Shown here: positions 1 to 9,362 of the stretch, piece by piece
How the letters are laid out: every line of letters begins with the position of its first letter
Numbering within the stretch: the first letter of the stretch is position 1
Assembly: GCA_934120135.1 (NCBI GenBank)
Contig: CAKOTK010000003.1
Location: forward strand, 1 to 64,000
DNA: 64,000 nt
Source of the DNA: an uncultured Clostridia bacterium
GTDB taxonomy: Bacteria > Bacillota > Clostridia > TANB77 > CAG-508
Direction of reading: 5' to 3'
Made by a program: the position numbers and the translations under genes
Notes under the pieces: generated by a model
Told to the model about the DNA's origin: nothing
Seen by the model: the letters and a program-made list of their open reading frames with translations, nothing else
Databases searched by the model: none

Positions 1-103
1 TTTTGGAGAACAAAATTTTATTAGTTGGGACATTTTCTCATTTCTTTACTTAAGACATTATCACATTTCTTTCATAAAATTATAATTATTCTTGCAAAAA
101 TAG

Positions 104-162
104 TTGAAATTTACATAAAACTGTGCTATAATATAATTGTTGTTCAAGAGAACAATAATTAT
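104..162 (+). promoter_or_regulatory. Promoter plus 5' mRNA hairpin of first orphan gene
   Basis: The -35 is TTGAAA (104-109), the spacer is 17 nt and the -10 is TATAAT (127-132). Immediately after the -10, 133-145 pairs with 150-162 around the loop AAGA, a 13-bp stem with one G-U pair. The transcript would therefore start inside or just before a stable 5' hairpin, an arrangement that usually protects mRNA from 5'-end-dependent decay. Several other isolated small genes in this window share it. Confidence 0.7.
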
Positions 163-195
163 ATATCCTTTAAAAAATTACAGGAGGAAAAAATC

Positions 196-582
196 ATGAG
201 GATAGCGAACACTGTTACCTTAAATCTCAGCGCTCTTAACTTCCAACATCCGTTGGCGCGGAATAAGTTTCTTGAAACATTAAAAAGTTCACCTTTCGAA
301 TGGCTCAAGGAGATGGTTGCGCGTATGGACGAAAGTGCAGGGGAGGATCAGATTCTGACCCTGGATCTGAATGACCCGCCGTTTTCCAAAAATCCCTCTT
401 TCAGGAAGAAAGCAGAAAAGATTATGGAAGCATTGGCGTGGGCTGAGGATCCGGAAGTGAGAAGAAAAGCAGTAAGAAGTATTTATGCCAATCGCAATGC
501 CTTGGAAATCCTTCTCTGTGACACAGAGAGGGATATCAGGGAAATTGCCGAAATGCGTCTTTCCGGCTTGAGTAACATGTGA
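196..582 (+). CDS. Orphan small protein, helical, HEAT-like (unknown function)
   Basis: This 128-aa protein is not recognised. The frame is open upstream to 25, but a perfect AGGAGG (182-187) sits 8 nt before ATG 196, which fixes the start. The C-terminal half (from about residue 75) is predicted helical, and a segment around EDPEVRRKAVRSI resembles a HEAT-type repeat, though this is a weak visual match. There is no signal peptide or membrane segment. Codons such as GCG, CGG, CTG and CCG are frequent, unlike the AT-rich pheS next door. The gene has its own promoter and terminator, so it is a stand-alone transcription unit, probably acquired by transfer. Confidence 0.75.
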   Translation: MRIANTVTLNLSALNFQHPLARNKFLETLKSSPFEWLKEMVARMDESAGEDQILTLDLNDPPFSKNPSFRKKAEKIMEALAWAEDPEVRRKAVRSIYANRNALEILLCDTERDIREIAEMRLSGLSNM

Positions 583-590
583 GCCTCAAA

Positions 591-617
591 AAGCGGTAGA
601 ATTTCTACCGCTTTTTT
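591..617 (+). terminator. Intrinsic terminator
   Basis: The 11-bp arms AAGCGGTAGAA and TTCTACCGCTT (591-613) are followed by a T run. The hairpin closes the orphan unit and sits directly before the pheST promoter. Confidence 0.9.
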
Positions 618-618
618 A

Positions 619-915
619 TTGACAAAAACAATTTTTGAATGTATAATTGATACAGTTTTTATATATAAAAGTCTTGGATATATGATGAAGAAGTTATCTA
701 AGTAGTTATTTAGAGTTCTATACAGGGAGTTATGGTCAACAGACTGAGAGCCATACTAGAGAAGCTATATAATGAATTTCAATAATGGAGTCAATATCGT
801 TAAGAAAATTATTTTAATAAGTGCTAAGAAATTAGAAAAAAGGTGGTACCGCGGATTAAAAGATTCGTCCTTTAGTTTGGTATCACTATTTTTGTTTTTT
901 AGGGAAAGGAAATGC
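619..915 (+). promoter_or_regulatory. Promoter and T-box riboswitch controlling pheST
   Basis: The promoter is TTGACA (619-624), a 17-nt spacer and TATAAT (642-647). The leader carries the T-box core GGTGGTACCGCGG (842-854), which in this family pairs with the uncharged tRNA acceptor end. Stem I lies upstream (about 690-790), with a TTC triplet at 778-780 as the likely Phe specifier codon. The terminator can form between GTGGTACC (844-850 region) and GGTATCAC (about 879-886), followed by a T-rich tract. Uncharged tRNA-Phe should favour the antiterminator and raise pheST expression. The specifier assignment comes from position and from the downstream genes. Confidence 0.93.
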
Positions 916-919
916 TATT

Positions 920-1957
920 ATGGAAGAAAAGTTAGAAAAAATCAAAAATAATGGAATTGAAAAACTAGAAAATGCAAAGACAGTAGAAGAATTACAAAAT
1001 ATTGCAAAAGAACTAACTGGTAAAAAAAGCGAGTTAGGCGAAGTTTTAAAATCTATAAGTACATTATCTAATGAAGAAAAAAAGGTTGTTGGAATGAAAA
1101 CAACTGAAATTAAACAATTATTTGGAGATAAAATAAAACAAAAAGAAGATGAACTTATAAGTGCTAAAAGTGTTGTTGATAAACCTTTAGACCTTACATT
1201 ACCAGGAACAGCTATAAGTAAAGGAGCATTACATCCTATTACTCAAATGTGCTATGACCTAAATGAAGCCTTTTTATCATTGGGTTTTGAGGTGTATAGT
1301 GAAGATGATATTAGTAGTGAAAAATATGCTTTTGATAACTTAAATTTCCCTGCTGACCATCCAGCACGTCAATCTATGGATACATTCTGGCTAGATGGAA
1401 CAGAGGAAAAATTAGGAAATGAGCGTTTATGTTTAAGACCTCATTTAACAGGGGGATCAGTTAGATATTTATTAAAACATGGTGCTCCTGCAAGATTCGT
1501 TTACCCAGGTAGAGTATATAGAAACGAAAATACTGATGCAAGACATGAAAGAGCATTCTTCCAATATGAAGCTCTTATAGTTGATAAAAATATTTCATTC
1601 TCATCTGGAATGGTAATGATTCAAACTATTCTTGAAAAAGTATTTGGTAGAAAAATCAATGTACGTATGAGAGAAGGCTTCTTCCCATTTACTGAACCAG
1701 GTTATGAAATAGACATGGAATGCTTAGTATGTGATGGAAAAGGCTGTAGTGTATGTAACCACAATGGATGGATTGAAGTAATGCCAGGTGGTGTAATTCA
1801 TCCTAATGTTTTAAAATCTGCTGGACTTGATCCAGAAGAATGGACAGGATTCTATATTAACATTGGATTAGACAGATTAGTTATGATGCGTTATGGAGTG
1901 GATGATGTAAGATTATTCCATAGTGCAGATTTAAGATTTTTAGAGCAATTTAAATAA
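920..1957 (+). CDS. pheS: Phenylalanyl-tRNA synthetase alpha subunit
   Basis: This 345-aa catalytic subunit charges tRNA-Phe as an alpha2-beta2 enzyme with PheT. An N-terminal coiled coil (about 1-90) binds tRNA, followed by the class II core. Motif 2 is visible around the segment RVYRNENTDARHE, and motif 3 near the C-terminus around IGLDRLVMMRYG. A Cys-rich stretch, CLVCDGKGCSVC (about 267-278), is typical of many Firmicute PheS proteins. Length and order are normal. The gene is 13 nt upstream of pheT and lies under the T-box leader. Confidence 0.98.
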   Translation: MEEKLEKIKNNGIEKLENAKTVEELQNIAKELTGKKSELGEVLKSISTLSNEEKKVVGMKTTEIKQLFGDKIKQKEDELISAKSVVDKPLDLTLPGTAISKGALHPITQMCYDLNEAFLSLGFEVYSEDDISSEKYAFDNLNFPADHPARQSMDTFWLDGTEEKLGNERLCLRPHLTGGSVRYLLKHGAPARFVYPGRVYRNENTDARHERAFFQYEALIVDKNISFSSGMVMIQTILEKVFGRKINVRMREGFFPFTEPGYEIDMECLVCDGKGCSVCNHNGWIEVMPGGVIHPNVLKSAGLDPEEWTGFYINIGLDRLVMMRYGVDDVRLFHSADLRFLEQFK

Positions 1958-1970
1958 GGAGGTAAACAAA

Positions 1971-4394
1971 ATGAAAGTATCATTAAATTGGGTTAAAAAA
2001 TATGTTGATTTACCAAAAGAAATAACAAACAAACAAATAGCTTATGATTTAACATTAAGAACAGTTGAAGTAGAGTCTGTTGAAAATACTAGTGATAAAT
2101 TTCACGACATAGTAGTAGGAAAAATATTAGAAGTAAAAGAACATCCTAATGCAGACTCATTAAGAATATGTATGGTAGATATAGGTGAAACAGAACCAGT
2201 ACAAATTGTATGTGGTGGATCAAACTTATATGTAGGTGAATATGTAGTTATATCTAAACCAGGTGCTGAGGTATACTGGCATGGAGAACCAGATTTAGTC
2301 AAAATAAAGAAAACAAATATGCGTGGCGAATCATCTTATGGTATGATTTGTGGAGCAGAAGAAGTATATTTAGAAAACATTTTTCCAGCTAAAAATGAAA
2401 CAGAAATAGTTGACCTAAAAGGTATTGAATGTAAACCAGGTCAAAATATAGCTGAATTGATATGCATGGATGATGTTGTACTTGAAATAGATAATAAATC
2501 ATTAACAAACAGACCAGATTTATGGGGACATTATGGAATAGCAAGAGAGCTATCAGCAATTTATAATGTACCTTTAAAAGAATTACCAAGTATAGAAATT
2601 GACAAAAATCTTCCAAAATACAATGTTGAAATACAAGTACCTGAAAAATGTAATAGATATGCTGCAATTGAAATAGAAAATGTATATGATAAAGAATCTC
2701 CAATGTGGATGAAAGCAGCTTTAATAAATGCAGGTATGAGACCAATAAGTGCTATTGTAGATATTACAAATTATGTTATGATGGCTGTAGGTCAACCTTT
2801 ACATGCTTTTGATAGAACACATGTAAATGGTAAAAAAATAATTGTTAGAAATGCTAAAAAAGATGAAGAATTATTACTTCTTGATAATAACACAATTAGC
2901 CTAACCGAAGATGATTTAGTAATATGTGATGACACAGATGCAATGGCATTAGCAGGAATACGTGGAGGTAAAAAAGATTCAATTCTTCCAGAAACAACAG
3001 GAGTTGTTGTAGAAGTTGCTAACTTCATAGCTTCTACAATTAGAAAAACAGGAAAAAGATTTGATGAAAAAACAGATGCTTCTATAAGATATGAAAAAAA
3101 TCTTGACACTGAAAGAGTTAGCCAAGGAATTGCATTAGCATTGCAATTATTTAAAGAAATATTCCCAGAAAGCAAAGTTGTAGCATTCAATGATGTTTAT
3201 CCAATAAAAACACAAAGGGAAGTAATAGATGTATCAGAAGAATTCCTTAATGTTAGATTAGGAAAAGTTTTACCTAGAGAAACAATTGAAAAAGTATTAA
3301 AAGCTTTAGGATATGATGTAGAATATAAAGATAAAGTTTACCATGTTGTTGTTCCAGTGTGGCGTTCAACAGGAGATGTATCTTTAAAAGATGATGTAAT
3401 GGGAGATATAGCTAGATTACTAAGCTTTGAAAGTTTTGAAGCTAAACCACTAACTGTTAAATTTGAACATGCTGTTTTACAAAACAAAGTATTATTAGAA
3501 CAAAGATTAAAACAATATTTAGCTTTTAGATGTGGATTTAATGAGATATTTACATATCCTTGGATAGACGAAAAATATATAGATGCAGCTGGAGTGGATA
3601 AAGAAAATTCAGTTAAACTAGCCACACCTCCATCACCAAGTGAAGCATATTTAAGAATTTCACTTATACCAGGAATGTTAGAGGCAATTTCTAAAAACTT
3701 AAGATACTTTGATGAATTCAAACTATTTGAAGTTGCCCAAGCATTTGAAAAAGGTGAATATCATGAATCATCAGAAGATGAGACATTACCAGTTCATAAA
3801 AAATTATTGACAGCAAGTATTGTTGGAAAAGATGCTAGTAAGCTATTTTACGAATTAAAAGGTGTAATAGAAAATATGTCTGAATACTGCCACATGGAAA
3901 AAATAACTTTGAAACAAGGTGAAAAACCTTCTTGGGCAGATGTAAATGTATATCTAGATATTATGTTAAATAACAAAGTAATAGGTAAATTAGGATTATT
4001 ATCAATAAAAACTATGAACTCTGCTAAAATAAAAAGAGCTAATGTTGCAATTTTTGAATTAAATGTTGACGAATTAGTACCTTTTGCTTCTAGAGATAAT
4101 AAGTTTGTTCATATTCCTTTACTACCATTAGTTGAAAAAGATTTATCAATTTTAGTTGACGAATCTGTAACATGGGAAGAAATTTCTGGTTCAATTAAAG
4201 GCAAATTAAAAGATGTAAAATTTGTTGAGGAATATAGAGGCAACCAAGTTCCAGAAGGTAAAAAATCAATAATGTTAAGAATTGTAATTGATAATGGTAA
4301 TACAACTATGACATCAGAAGAAATAAATGCTAAAATGGAAAGCATATTAAAAACTCTTAACAAGAGATGTGGAGCAGTTTTAAGAGAAGAATAA
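1971..4394 (+). CDS. pheT: Phenylalanyl-tRNA synthetase beta subunit
   Basis: This 807-aa beta subunit supplies tRNA binding and editing. Visible parts are an N-terminal EMAP/OB-fold tRNA-binding domain (about 40-155, with VGKILEVKEHPNADSLRIC), the B3/B4 editing region (about 205-375, with ITNYVMMAVGQPLHAFD), B5, the core-like region, and a C-terminal ferredoxin-fold anticodon-binding domain (about 710-805). The start follows a strong AGGAGGT just after pheS. Length is normal and nothing suggests damage. Confidence 0.98.
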   Translation: MKVSLNWVKKYVDLPKEITNKQIAYDLTLRTVEVESVENTSDKFHDIVVGKILEVKEHPNADSLRICMVDIGETEPVQIVCGGSNLYVGEYVVISKPGAEVYWHGEPDLVKIKKTNMRGESSYGMICGAEEVYLENIFPAKNETEIVDLKGIECKPGQNIAELICMDDVVLEIDNKSLTNRPDLWGHYGIARELSAIYNVPLKELPSIEIDKNLPKYNVEIQVPEKCNRYAAIEIENVYDKESPMWMKAALINAGMRPISAIVDITNYVMMAVGQPLHAFDRTHVNGKKIIVRNAKKDEELLLLDNNTISLTEDDLVICDDTDAMALAGIRGGKKDSILPETTGVVVEVANFIASTIRKTGKRFDEKTDASIRYEKNLDTERVSQGIALALQLFKEIFPESKVVAFNDVYPIKTQREVIDVSEEFLNVRLGKVLPRETIEKVLKALGYDVEYKDKVYHVVVPVWRSTGDVSLKDDVMGDIARLLSFESFEAKPLTVKFEHAVLQNKVLLEQRLKQYLAFRCGFNEIFTYPWIDEKYIDAAGVDKENSVKLATPPSPSEAYLRISLIPGMLEAISKNLRYFDEFKLFEVAQAFEKGEYHESSEDETLPVHKKLLTASIVGKDASKLFYELKGVIENMSEYCHMEKITLKQGEKPSWADVNVYLDIMLNNKVIGKLGLLSIKTMNSAKIKRANVAIFELNVDELVPFASRDNKFVHIPLLPLVEKDLSILVDESVTWEEISGSIKGKLKDVKFVEEYRGNQVPEGKKSIMLRIVIDNGNTTMTSEEINAKMESILKTLNKRCGAVLREE

Positions 4395-4401
4395 TAAAAA
4401 C

Positions 4402-4447
4402 AAAAAGAAAGGTTAATTAAATTTAATCTTTCTTTTTATTGTTTTTT
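4402..4447 (+). terminator. Terminator of the pheST operon
   Basis: The 15-bp arms 4402-4416 and 4423-4437 (one G-U pair) are followed by ATTG and a long T run. Confidence 0.8.
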
Positions 4448-4500
4448 TATAACCATTATAGTAGAATAAGGTTAGATTAAAACAAAGGGGAAAACAAAAG

Positions 4501-5517
4501 ATGGTAAACTTTTTAATTTTAGGCATAATTATAATTGTAAAGGCATTTTTTTCTGAAGCAGAAACTGCTTTTACATATTTAAATAAAGCAAAATTCAATC
4601 AGATGAGTAAAAAAGCAAATAAAAAGAAAGAAAAACGAATTAATAATTTGTTAAATAATAAATTATCAATATTTGGAACTACAAGAGTTGGCATTACATT
4701 TGCAGAATTACTTGCCAGTGCTTTTGCAGCAGAAGCTTTTTTAGGAAACATGGAAGAAAAGCTTGAAACATTTGGACTAAGTAATTCTTTAGCTTATGTT
4801 ATAGCATTAGTAGTTATTACCATAATATTATCATATTTTACTTTAGTTTTTGGTGAATTATTACCAAAAAGAATTGCACGAAATAACCCAGAAAAAGTGG
4901 CATATAAAACTGTAAATGCATTAGTTGTCTTTTCAAAAGTCAATTATGGATTTGAAAAATTTCTAACCGCTTCTGAAAACCTATTTTCTAAAATATTCGG
5001 AATAAAAAACGAACCAAATGAAAAACTAACAGAAAAAGAAATAAAAATGATTATTTCAGAAGGAAAAGACCAAGGAATATTTGATGAAGATGAGAAGAAA
5101 CTATTATACAATGCGCTCAAATTTGATGACTTTAAAATAAAAGATATTATAGTAGAAAAAGAAAAAGTAACATTTATAAATAGTGAATATAGCAAAGAAA
5201 AAATACTTGAAATAATAAAAAAATATAAATATACAAGATTCCCAGTATATTCAGGGACAAAAGATAACATAATTGGAGTATTAAACATAAAAGATATTAT
5301 ACTAAATGATGAAAATGATGATATAAAGCAATTTATAAGAGAACCATTATTTGTTTCAGGAAAAGACAATATAGATGAAATTTTTAAATCAATGCAATTA
5401 AATAATAAACATATAGCAATAGTAAAAAATGCTGAAGGTAAAGTTGATGGAATGATAACAATGGAAGACATAATAGAAAAATTGCTTGGAAATATTTTAG
5501 ATGAATTTGATTTATAA
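4501..5517 (+). CDS. CNNM/CBS-domain membrane protein (HlyC/CorC-like)
   Basis: This 338-aa membrane protein belongs to the CNNM (DUF21) family linked to Mg2+ or Co2+ efflux. The N-terminal 150 residues hold about three hydrophobic segments, including the family-typical stretch KAFFSEAETAFTYLNKAKF and GELLPKRIARNNPEKVA. Two CBS motifs follow (about 205-335), with GVLNIKDI and GMITMEDIIEKLLG. The C-terminal CorC_HlyC domain of the roughly 430-aa members is absent, and the protein ends just after the second CBS unit. It is probably a natural short form, since an ordinary stop and a neighbouring gene follow. Substrate is unknown. Confidence 0.85.
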   Translation: MVNFLILGIIIIVKAFFSEAETAFTYLNKAKFNQMSKKANKKKEKRINNLLNNKLSIFGTTRVGITFAELLASAFAAEAFLGNMEEKLETFGLSNSLAYVIALVVITIILSYFTLVFGELLPKRIARNNPEKVAYKTVNALVVFSKVNYGFEKFLTASENLFSKIFGIKNEPNEKLTEKEIKMIISEGKDQGIFDEDEKKLLYNALKFDDFKIKDIIVEKEKVTFINSEYSKEKILEIIKKYKYTRFPVYSGTKDNIIGVLNIKDIILNDENDDIKQFIREPLFVSGKDNIDEIFKSMQLNNKHIAIVKNAEGKVDGMITMEDIIEKLLGNILDEFDL

Positions 5518-5532
5518 TATAAGGAGGATAAA

Positions 5533-6396
5533 ATGGAAAAGTCAAAAGTTTATTTTATGAAAGAAATTTCAAAGGAAAATCTGGTAAAAATATATGATGC
5601 TTTAAATGTAAAATTACCAGGAAAAGTAGCAGTAAAAGTACATTCTGGAGAAGAAGGAAATCAGAACTATTTAAAACCAGAATTTATGCAAGATATTGTA
5701 AAACATGTAAATGGTACAATAGTAGAATGCAATACAGCTTATGGTGGGGAAAGAAATACAACTGAAAAACATCGAAAACTAATGGAAAACCATGGATGGA
5801 GTAAGCTATATAATGTAGATATAATGGATGCAGAAGGACAAATAGAACTACCTATTCCAGAAGGAAAAGTAATAAAAGTAAATTATGTTGGAAAAGACAT
5901 ACAGAATTATGATTCTATGCTTGTAATATCACATTTTAAAGGACATCCTATGGGAGGATTTGGTGGAGCTCTAAAAAATATTTCAATAGGTGTTGCATCA
6001 TCTTATGGAAAAGCATATATACACGGAGCTGGTGAACCAGAAAAAATATGGACAGCAGATCATGATAAATTTTTAGAATCAATGGCAGATGCTGACAAAT
6101 CAATAGTTGATCATTTTAAAGAAAACATACTTTTCATAAATATAATGTGTAATATGTCAGTTGACTGTGACTGTTGTGCAGTAGCAGAAGATCCATGTAT
6201 GCAAGACATAGGAATATTAGCTTCAACTGATCCAGTTGCATTAGACCAAGCTTGTATTGATTTAGTATATAATTCTAATGATCCAGGAAAAGACCATTTT
6301 ATAGAAAGAGTAGAATCTAGAAATGGAGTACACACAATAGAAGCTGCAGCTGAAATTGGAGTAGGAAACAGAGAATATGAATTAGAAACAATATAA
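5533..6396 (+). CDS. DUF362 domain protein
   Basis: This 287-aa protein has the DUF362 pattern: a glycine-rich block GHPMGGFGGALKNISIGV near 137-154, a Cys cluster (CNMSVDCDCC, about 203-212) and a C-terminal segment GILASTDPVALDQACIDLV. Family members often carry or neighbour 4Fe-4S ferredoxin domains; none is fused here, although the Cys cluster could hold metal. The biochemical role of DUF362 is not established. The gene is 15 nt downstream of the CNNM gene behind AAGGAGG, so the two are probably co-transcribed. Confidence 0.85.
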   Translation: MEKSKVYFMKEISKENLVKIYDALNVKLPGKVAVKVHSGEEGNQNYLKPEFMQDIVKHVNGTIVECNTAYGGERNTTEKHRKLMENHGWSKLYNVDIMDAEGQIELPIPEGKVIKVNYVGKDIQNYDSMLVISHFKGHPMGGFGGALKNISIGVASSYGKAYIHGAGEPEKIWTADHDKFLESMADADKSIVDHFKENILFINIMCNMSVDCDCCAVAEDPCMQDIGILASTDPVALDQACIDLVYNSNDPGKDHFIERVESRNGVHTIEAAAEIGVGNREYELETI

Positions 6397-6399
6397 TAG

Positions 6400-6428
6400 T
6401 TGACATAAACATACAAAGATTATATAAT
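6400..6428 (+). promoter_or_regulatory. Promoter of small membrane protein gene
   Basis: TTGACA (6400-6405), a 17-nt spacer and TATAAT (6423-6428), a full consensus sigma-A promoter in front of the 63-aa gene. Confidence 0.8.
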
Positions 6429-6460
6429 ATAAATATCCTTATTTTATAGGAGGTAATTCT

Positions 6461-6652
6461 ATGCTAGAAAGAATACGGGAATTTTCGTACTGGCTTGGCG
6501 TAGATCCACTTTGGAGTTATGCACTTTTAATACTAATAATACTACTAATTGTAGTAAAGTGCATTTGTCCATGGAGAGCAAAGTGGAAGTCTGTTACAAC
6601 AAAAGATAAAGATGGTAATACTGTAACAAAATATTACCGTTTAGACATATAA
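6461..6652 (+). CDS. Small single-pass membrane protein (unknown)
   Basis: This 63-aa protein is unrecognised. An amphipathic N-terminus is followed by one hydrophobic helix (about 19-36, ALLILIILLIVVKCIC) and a basic, probably cytoplasmic tail rich in Lys and Thr. AGGAGGT lies 7 nt before ATG. It is a monocistronic unit with a consensus promoter and a 20-bp terminator, the same layout as the orphan cassettes elsewhere, though its composition is closer to the host's. Confidence 0.75.
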   Translation: MLERIREFSYWLGVDPLWSYALLILIILLIVVKCICPWRAKWKSVTTKDKDGNTVTKYYRLDI

Positions 6653-6698
6653 AAATCAGAAAAAGCGATAGTTCTACTCTATCGCTTTTTCTGATTTT
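6652..6698 (+). terminator. Long intrinsic terminator (20-bp stem)
   Basis: Perfect 20-bp arms at 6652-6671 and 6679-6698 with a 7-nt loop. The T-rich 3' arm and matching A-rich 5' arm would allow it to act in both directions. Confidence 0.9.
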
Positions 6699-6737
6699 AT
6701 GATATAATCTTGAAGAAGATGAAAGGAGATAAATTTT

Positions 6738-7313
6738 ATGAAAATAATATTAGCATCAGCTTCGCCAAGAAGGAAAGAGTTATTAGGATATATCACAAAA
6801 GATTTTGAAGTAATTGTAAGCAATGCAGATGAAAGCTTTGCAGAAGGCTTAACAATTCAGGAACAATCAAAAAGAATAGCTTATTTAAAAGCAAAAGAAG
6901 TATTTGATAAAACTACAGGAGACAGAATTGTAATAGGCTCAGACACTTTAGTATTAAAAAACGAAAAACATTATGGAAAGCCAAAAGACAAACAAGAAGC
7001 TTTTAAAATGATTTCAGAATTACAAAATGATGTACATGAAGTTATTACAAGTTTATGTGTAATAATTGAAAAAGATGGTAAACAAGATGTTATTACAGAT
7101 TATGATATAACAAGAGTATATTTATCTGAAATAGATGAAAGAGAAATAAACGAGTGGATTGAATCAGGAGAAGCAATGGACAAGGCAGGAGCTTATGCAA
7201 TACAAGGACAATTTTCTAAGTTTATAGTTAAATTTGAAGGAAGTTATAATTCAGTTGTTGGGCTACCAGTACAGAAGTTGTATCAGATTATTAAAAAATA
7301 TGTAAAGGAATAA
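6738..7313 (+). CDS. maf: Maf-family nucleoside triphosphate pyrophosphatase
   Basis: This 191-aa house-cleaning enzyme hydrolyses non-canonical or excess NTPs such as dTTP and UTP to monophosphates. The N-terminal signature LASASPRRKELL (residues 4-15) and GSDTLV (about 67-72), with the catalytic acidic residues, are present. The motif AGAYAIQG near 155-162 is also typical. Length is normal. It is followed after 3 nt by an rRNA methyltransferase gene, so the two form an operon. Confidence 0.95.
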   Translation: MKIILASASPRRKELLGYITKDFEVIVSNADESFAEGLTIQEQSKRIAYLKAKEVFDKTTGDRIVIGSDTLVLKNEKHYGKPKDKQEAFKMISELQNDVHEVITSLCVIIEKDGKQDVITDYDITRVYLSEIDEREINEWIESGEAMDKAGAYAIQGQFSKFIVKFEGSYNSVVGLPVQKLYQIIKKYVKE

Positions 7314-7316
7314 AAG

Positions 7317-8693
7317 ATGGAAATACCAGTAAAGAAAAATGAAGAATATATTGTAGATATTATAGATAACGGATATGAAGGAGAAGGCATAGCTAAAATA
7401 AATGACTATATAATATTTATACCACAAGCAATAAAAGATGAAAAGTGTAAAATACTAATATTAAAAACTACTGCATCTCATGGATTTGGTAAAATATTAG
7501 AGATATTAGAAACCGCTTCAAGCAGAGAAAAAGTAGATTGTAGCACATATACAAGATGTGGAGGATGCAATTTAAGACATATAAATTATCAAACAACATT
7601 AAAGATGAAGCAAGAAGTAGTTCAAAATTTAGTAAATAAAACATTAAAACATAAGGTTACAGTACAAAATACAATAGGAATGAAAAATCCGTACAACTAT
7701 AGAAACAAAGCCCAATACCCATTAGGCTATACAAAAAACGGAGAAGTAGTTACAGGAATATTTGCAGCTAGAACACATGAAGTAATTCCAATGAAAGAAT
7801 GTAAAATTCAAAATCCTATATCAGAACAAATTGCAACAACAATTGTAAAATTCTTAAATCAAAACAAAATATCTGTATATAACGAAAAGACAGGAAAAGG
7901 TTTGTTTAGACATATTGTAATAAAAGTTGGTATAAAAACTAAAGAGATAATGTGCGTATTAGTTATAAATGGAGAAAATATACCAAAAGAAAAAGAATTA
8001 GTAGAATATATAATAGATGGTTTAAAACAAAGTGAATTCAAATTAAAAACAGTTGTAAAAAATATAAACACTAAAAATACAAATGTAATACTAGGGAATA
8101 AAAATATTACCATATATGGTGATGGCTACATTTATGACAAATTAGGAGACTATACATTCAAAATTTCACCAATGTCATTTTATCAAACTAACCCTGTACA
8201 AACAGAAGTTTTATACAACAAAGCAATTGAAGGAGCAAATTTAAAAGCAGAGGATATTTTACTTGACCTATATTGTGGAATAGGAACAATAGGAATATAT
8301 ACTTCAAAGTTTGTAAAAAAGGTATATGGAATTGAAATTGTAGAACAAGCAATAGAAGATGCAAAAGAAAATGCAAAAATAAATAATATAGAAAATATAG
8401 AATTTACTTGTGGAGATGTAGAAAAAGTTTTAGAGAACTTATTACATGAAAAACATATAACTCCAAATGCTGTATTTGTAGATCCACCAAGAAGAGGTTT
8501 AGATGATACTACAATAAATAACATATTAAACTTAAAACCAGAAAAATTAGTATATATAAGTTGCAATCCAGCAACGATGATAAGAGACTTATCAAGACTA
8601 GAAGAAAAATACAACATAAAAGAAATACAACCAGTAGACATGTTCCCATTTACAAGCCATGTGGAGTGCGTAGCAGTGCTAGAATTAAAGTAA
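7317..8693 (+). CDS. rlmD: 23S rRNA (uracil-C5)-methyltransferase, RlmD/RumA family
   Basis: This 458-aa SAM-dependent RNA m5U methyltransferase has an N-terminal TRAM domain (about 8-65) and a Cys cluster with CSTYTRCGGCNLRH (about 76-89) that should carry the 4Fe-4S cluster. The Rossmann motif LDLYCGIGTIGIY lies near 316-328, and the C-terminal catalytic block SCNPATMIRDL (about 419-429) carries the nucleophilic Cys. Paralogues in this family modify different uridines (1939, 747 or tRNA U54), so the exact target is not certain. It lies 3 nt after maf. Confidence 0.92.
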   Translation: MEIPVKKNEEYIVDIIDNGYEGEGIAKINDYIIFIPQAIKDEKCKILILKTTASHGFGKILEILETASSREKVDCSTYTRCGGCNLRHINYQTTLKMKQEVVQNLVNKTLKHKVTVQNTIGMKNPYNYRNKAQYPLGYTKNGEVVTGIFAARTHEVIPMKECKIQNPISEQIATTIVKFLNQNKISVYNEKTGKGLFRHIVIKVGIKTKEIMCVLVINGENIPKEKELVEYIIDGLKQSEFKLKTVVKNINTKNTNVILGNKNITIYGDGYIYDKLGDYTFKISPMSFYQTNPVQTEVLYNKAIEGANLKAEDILLDLYCGIGTIGIYTSKFVKKVYGIEIVEQAIEDAKENAKINNIENIEFTCGDVEKVLENLLHEKHITPNAVFVDPPRRGLDDTTINNILNLKPEKLVYISCNPATMIRDLSRLEEKYNIKEIQPVDMFPFTSHVECVAVLELK

Positions 8694-8800
8694 AGAACTA
8701 AAATAGCAGAAATAAAATCTATTATAAAAAGAAAGAGTGCTATATGAGAAAAATAAATAAAAAAACTATTTGTATAATTTTACCCACATATTTTTAAATT

Positions 8801-8941
8801 GAAGGAAAGGATAAAAATGATTTAGAAAACATATTAAATATTCTAGGTTATTCATTTACAGATACTATTTCATGCACTGTTGATGAAATATATAAAGAAA
8901 AGGGAATAGATATAAATAATATAAAAGAACTTAAGTTTTAA
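8801..8941 (+). pseudogene. Decayed reading frame (gene remnant)
   Basis: An in-frame stretch of 46 codons without a start (GAA 8801 to TAA 8941) encodes a protein-like sequence with D/E/K-rich helical character (for example ISCTVDEIYKEKG). A short, separately started frame (8744-8797) precedes it and ends at a TAA. It looks like the tail of a degraded gene; the parent family is not recognised. Confidence 0.4.
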
Positions 8942-8950
8942 GAGGTAGAT

Positions 8951-9295
8951 ATGGAAAAGATATATAATAAATTAGTAAGAGATAATATACCAGACATTAT
9001 TAGAGATGATAACGAAACACCTGTTACAAGAATTTTGACAGATGGTGAATATGAAATAGAATTGTATCGAAAATTAGTAGAGGAATGTAAAGAAGTTTTT
9101 GAAGCGGAAAACGATAATGAAACATGTAAGGAATTAGCAGATGTATTAGAGGTAATAAGAGCCATTGCAAATGTAAAAGGAAAAAGCCTAGAAGATATTA
9201 TAAAACTAGCAAATGATAAAAGAGATAAAAGAGGAGGTTTTTCCAAAAAAATATATTTAGAAAAATCAATAAAGAAAGAAGAAATTGAGAGATAA
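8951..9295 (+). CDS. MazG-like nucleotide pyrophosphohydrolase
   Basis: This 114-aa all-alpha NTP pyrophosphohydrolase is of the type annotated as phosphoribosyl-ATP pyrophosphohydrolase-like. It has the N-terminal block YNKLVRDNIPDII (residues 4-16) and an acidic EECKEVFEA (about 42-50) plus ELADVLEVIRAI (about 60-71), matching the EExxE and ExxD Mg2+-binding motifs of the MazG fold. It lacks his-operon context, so a general house-cleaning role is more likely than histidine synthesis. GAGGT precedes the ATG. Confidence 0.85.
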   Translation: MEKIYNKLVRDNIPDIIRDDNETPVTRILTDGEYEIELYRKLVEECKEVFEAENDNETCKELADVLEVIRAIANVKGKSLEDIIKLANDKRDKRGGFSKKIYLEKSIKKEEIER

Positions 9296-9362
9296 ATTGT
9301 ATACAAAAATTATTATTTAATATATAATAAATATAATCAAAAGAAAAGAGAGGTTAAATTTT

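Noticed and set aside
2102..4363. Several open frames of 60-130 codons on the - strand within pheT
   Set aside because: They lie wholly inside a conserved gene, have no ribosome sites and encode low-complexity products, as expected for shadows of AT-rich coding DNA.
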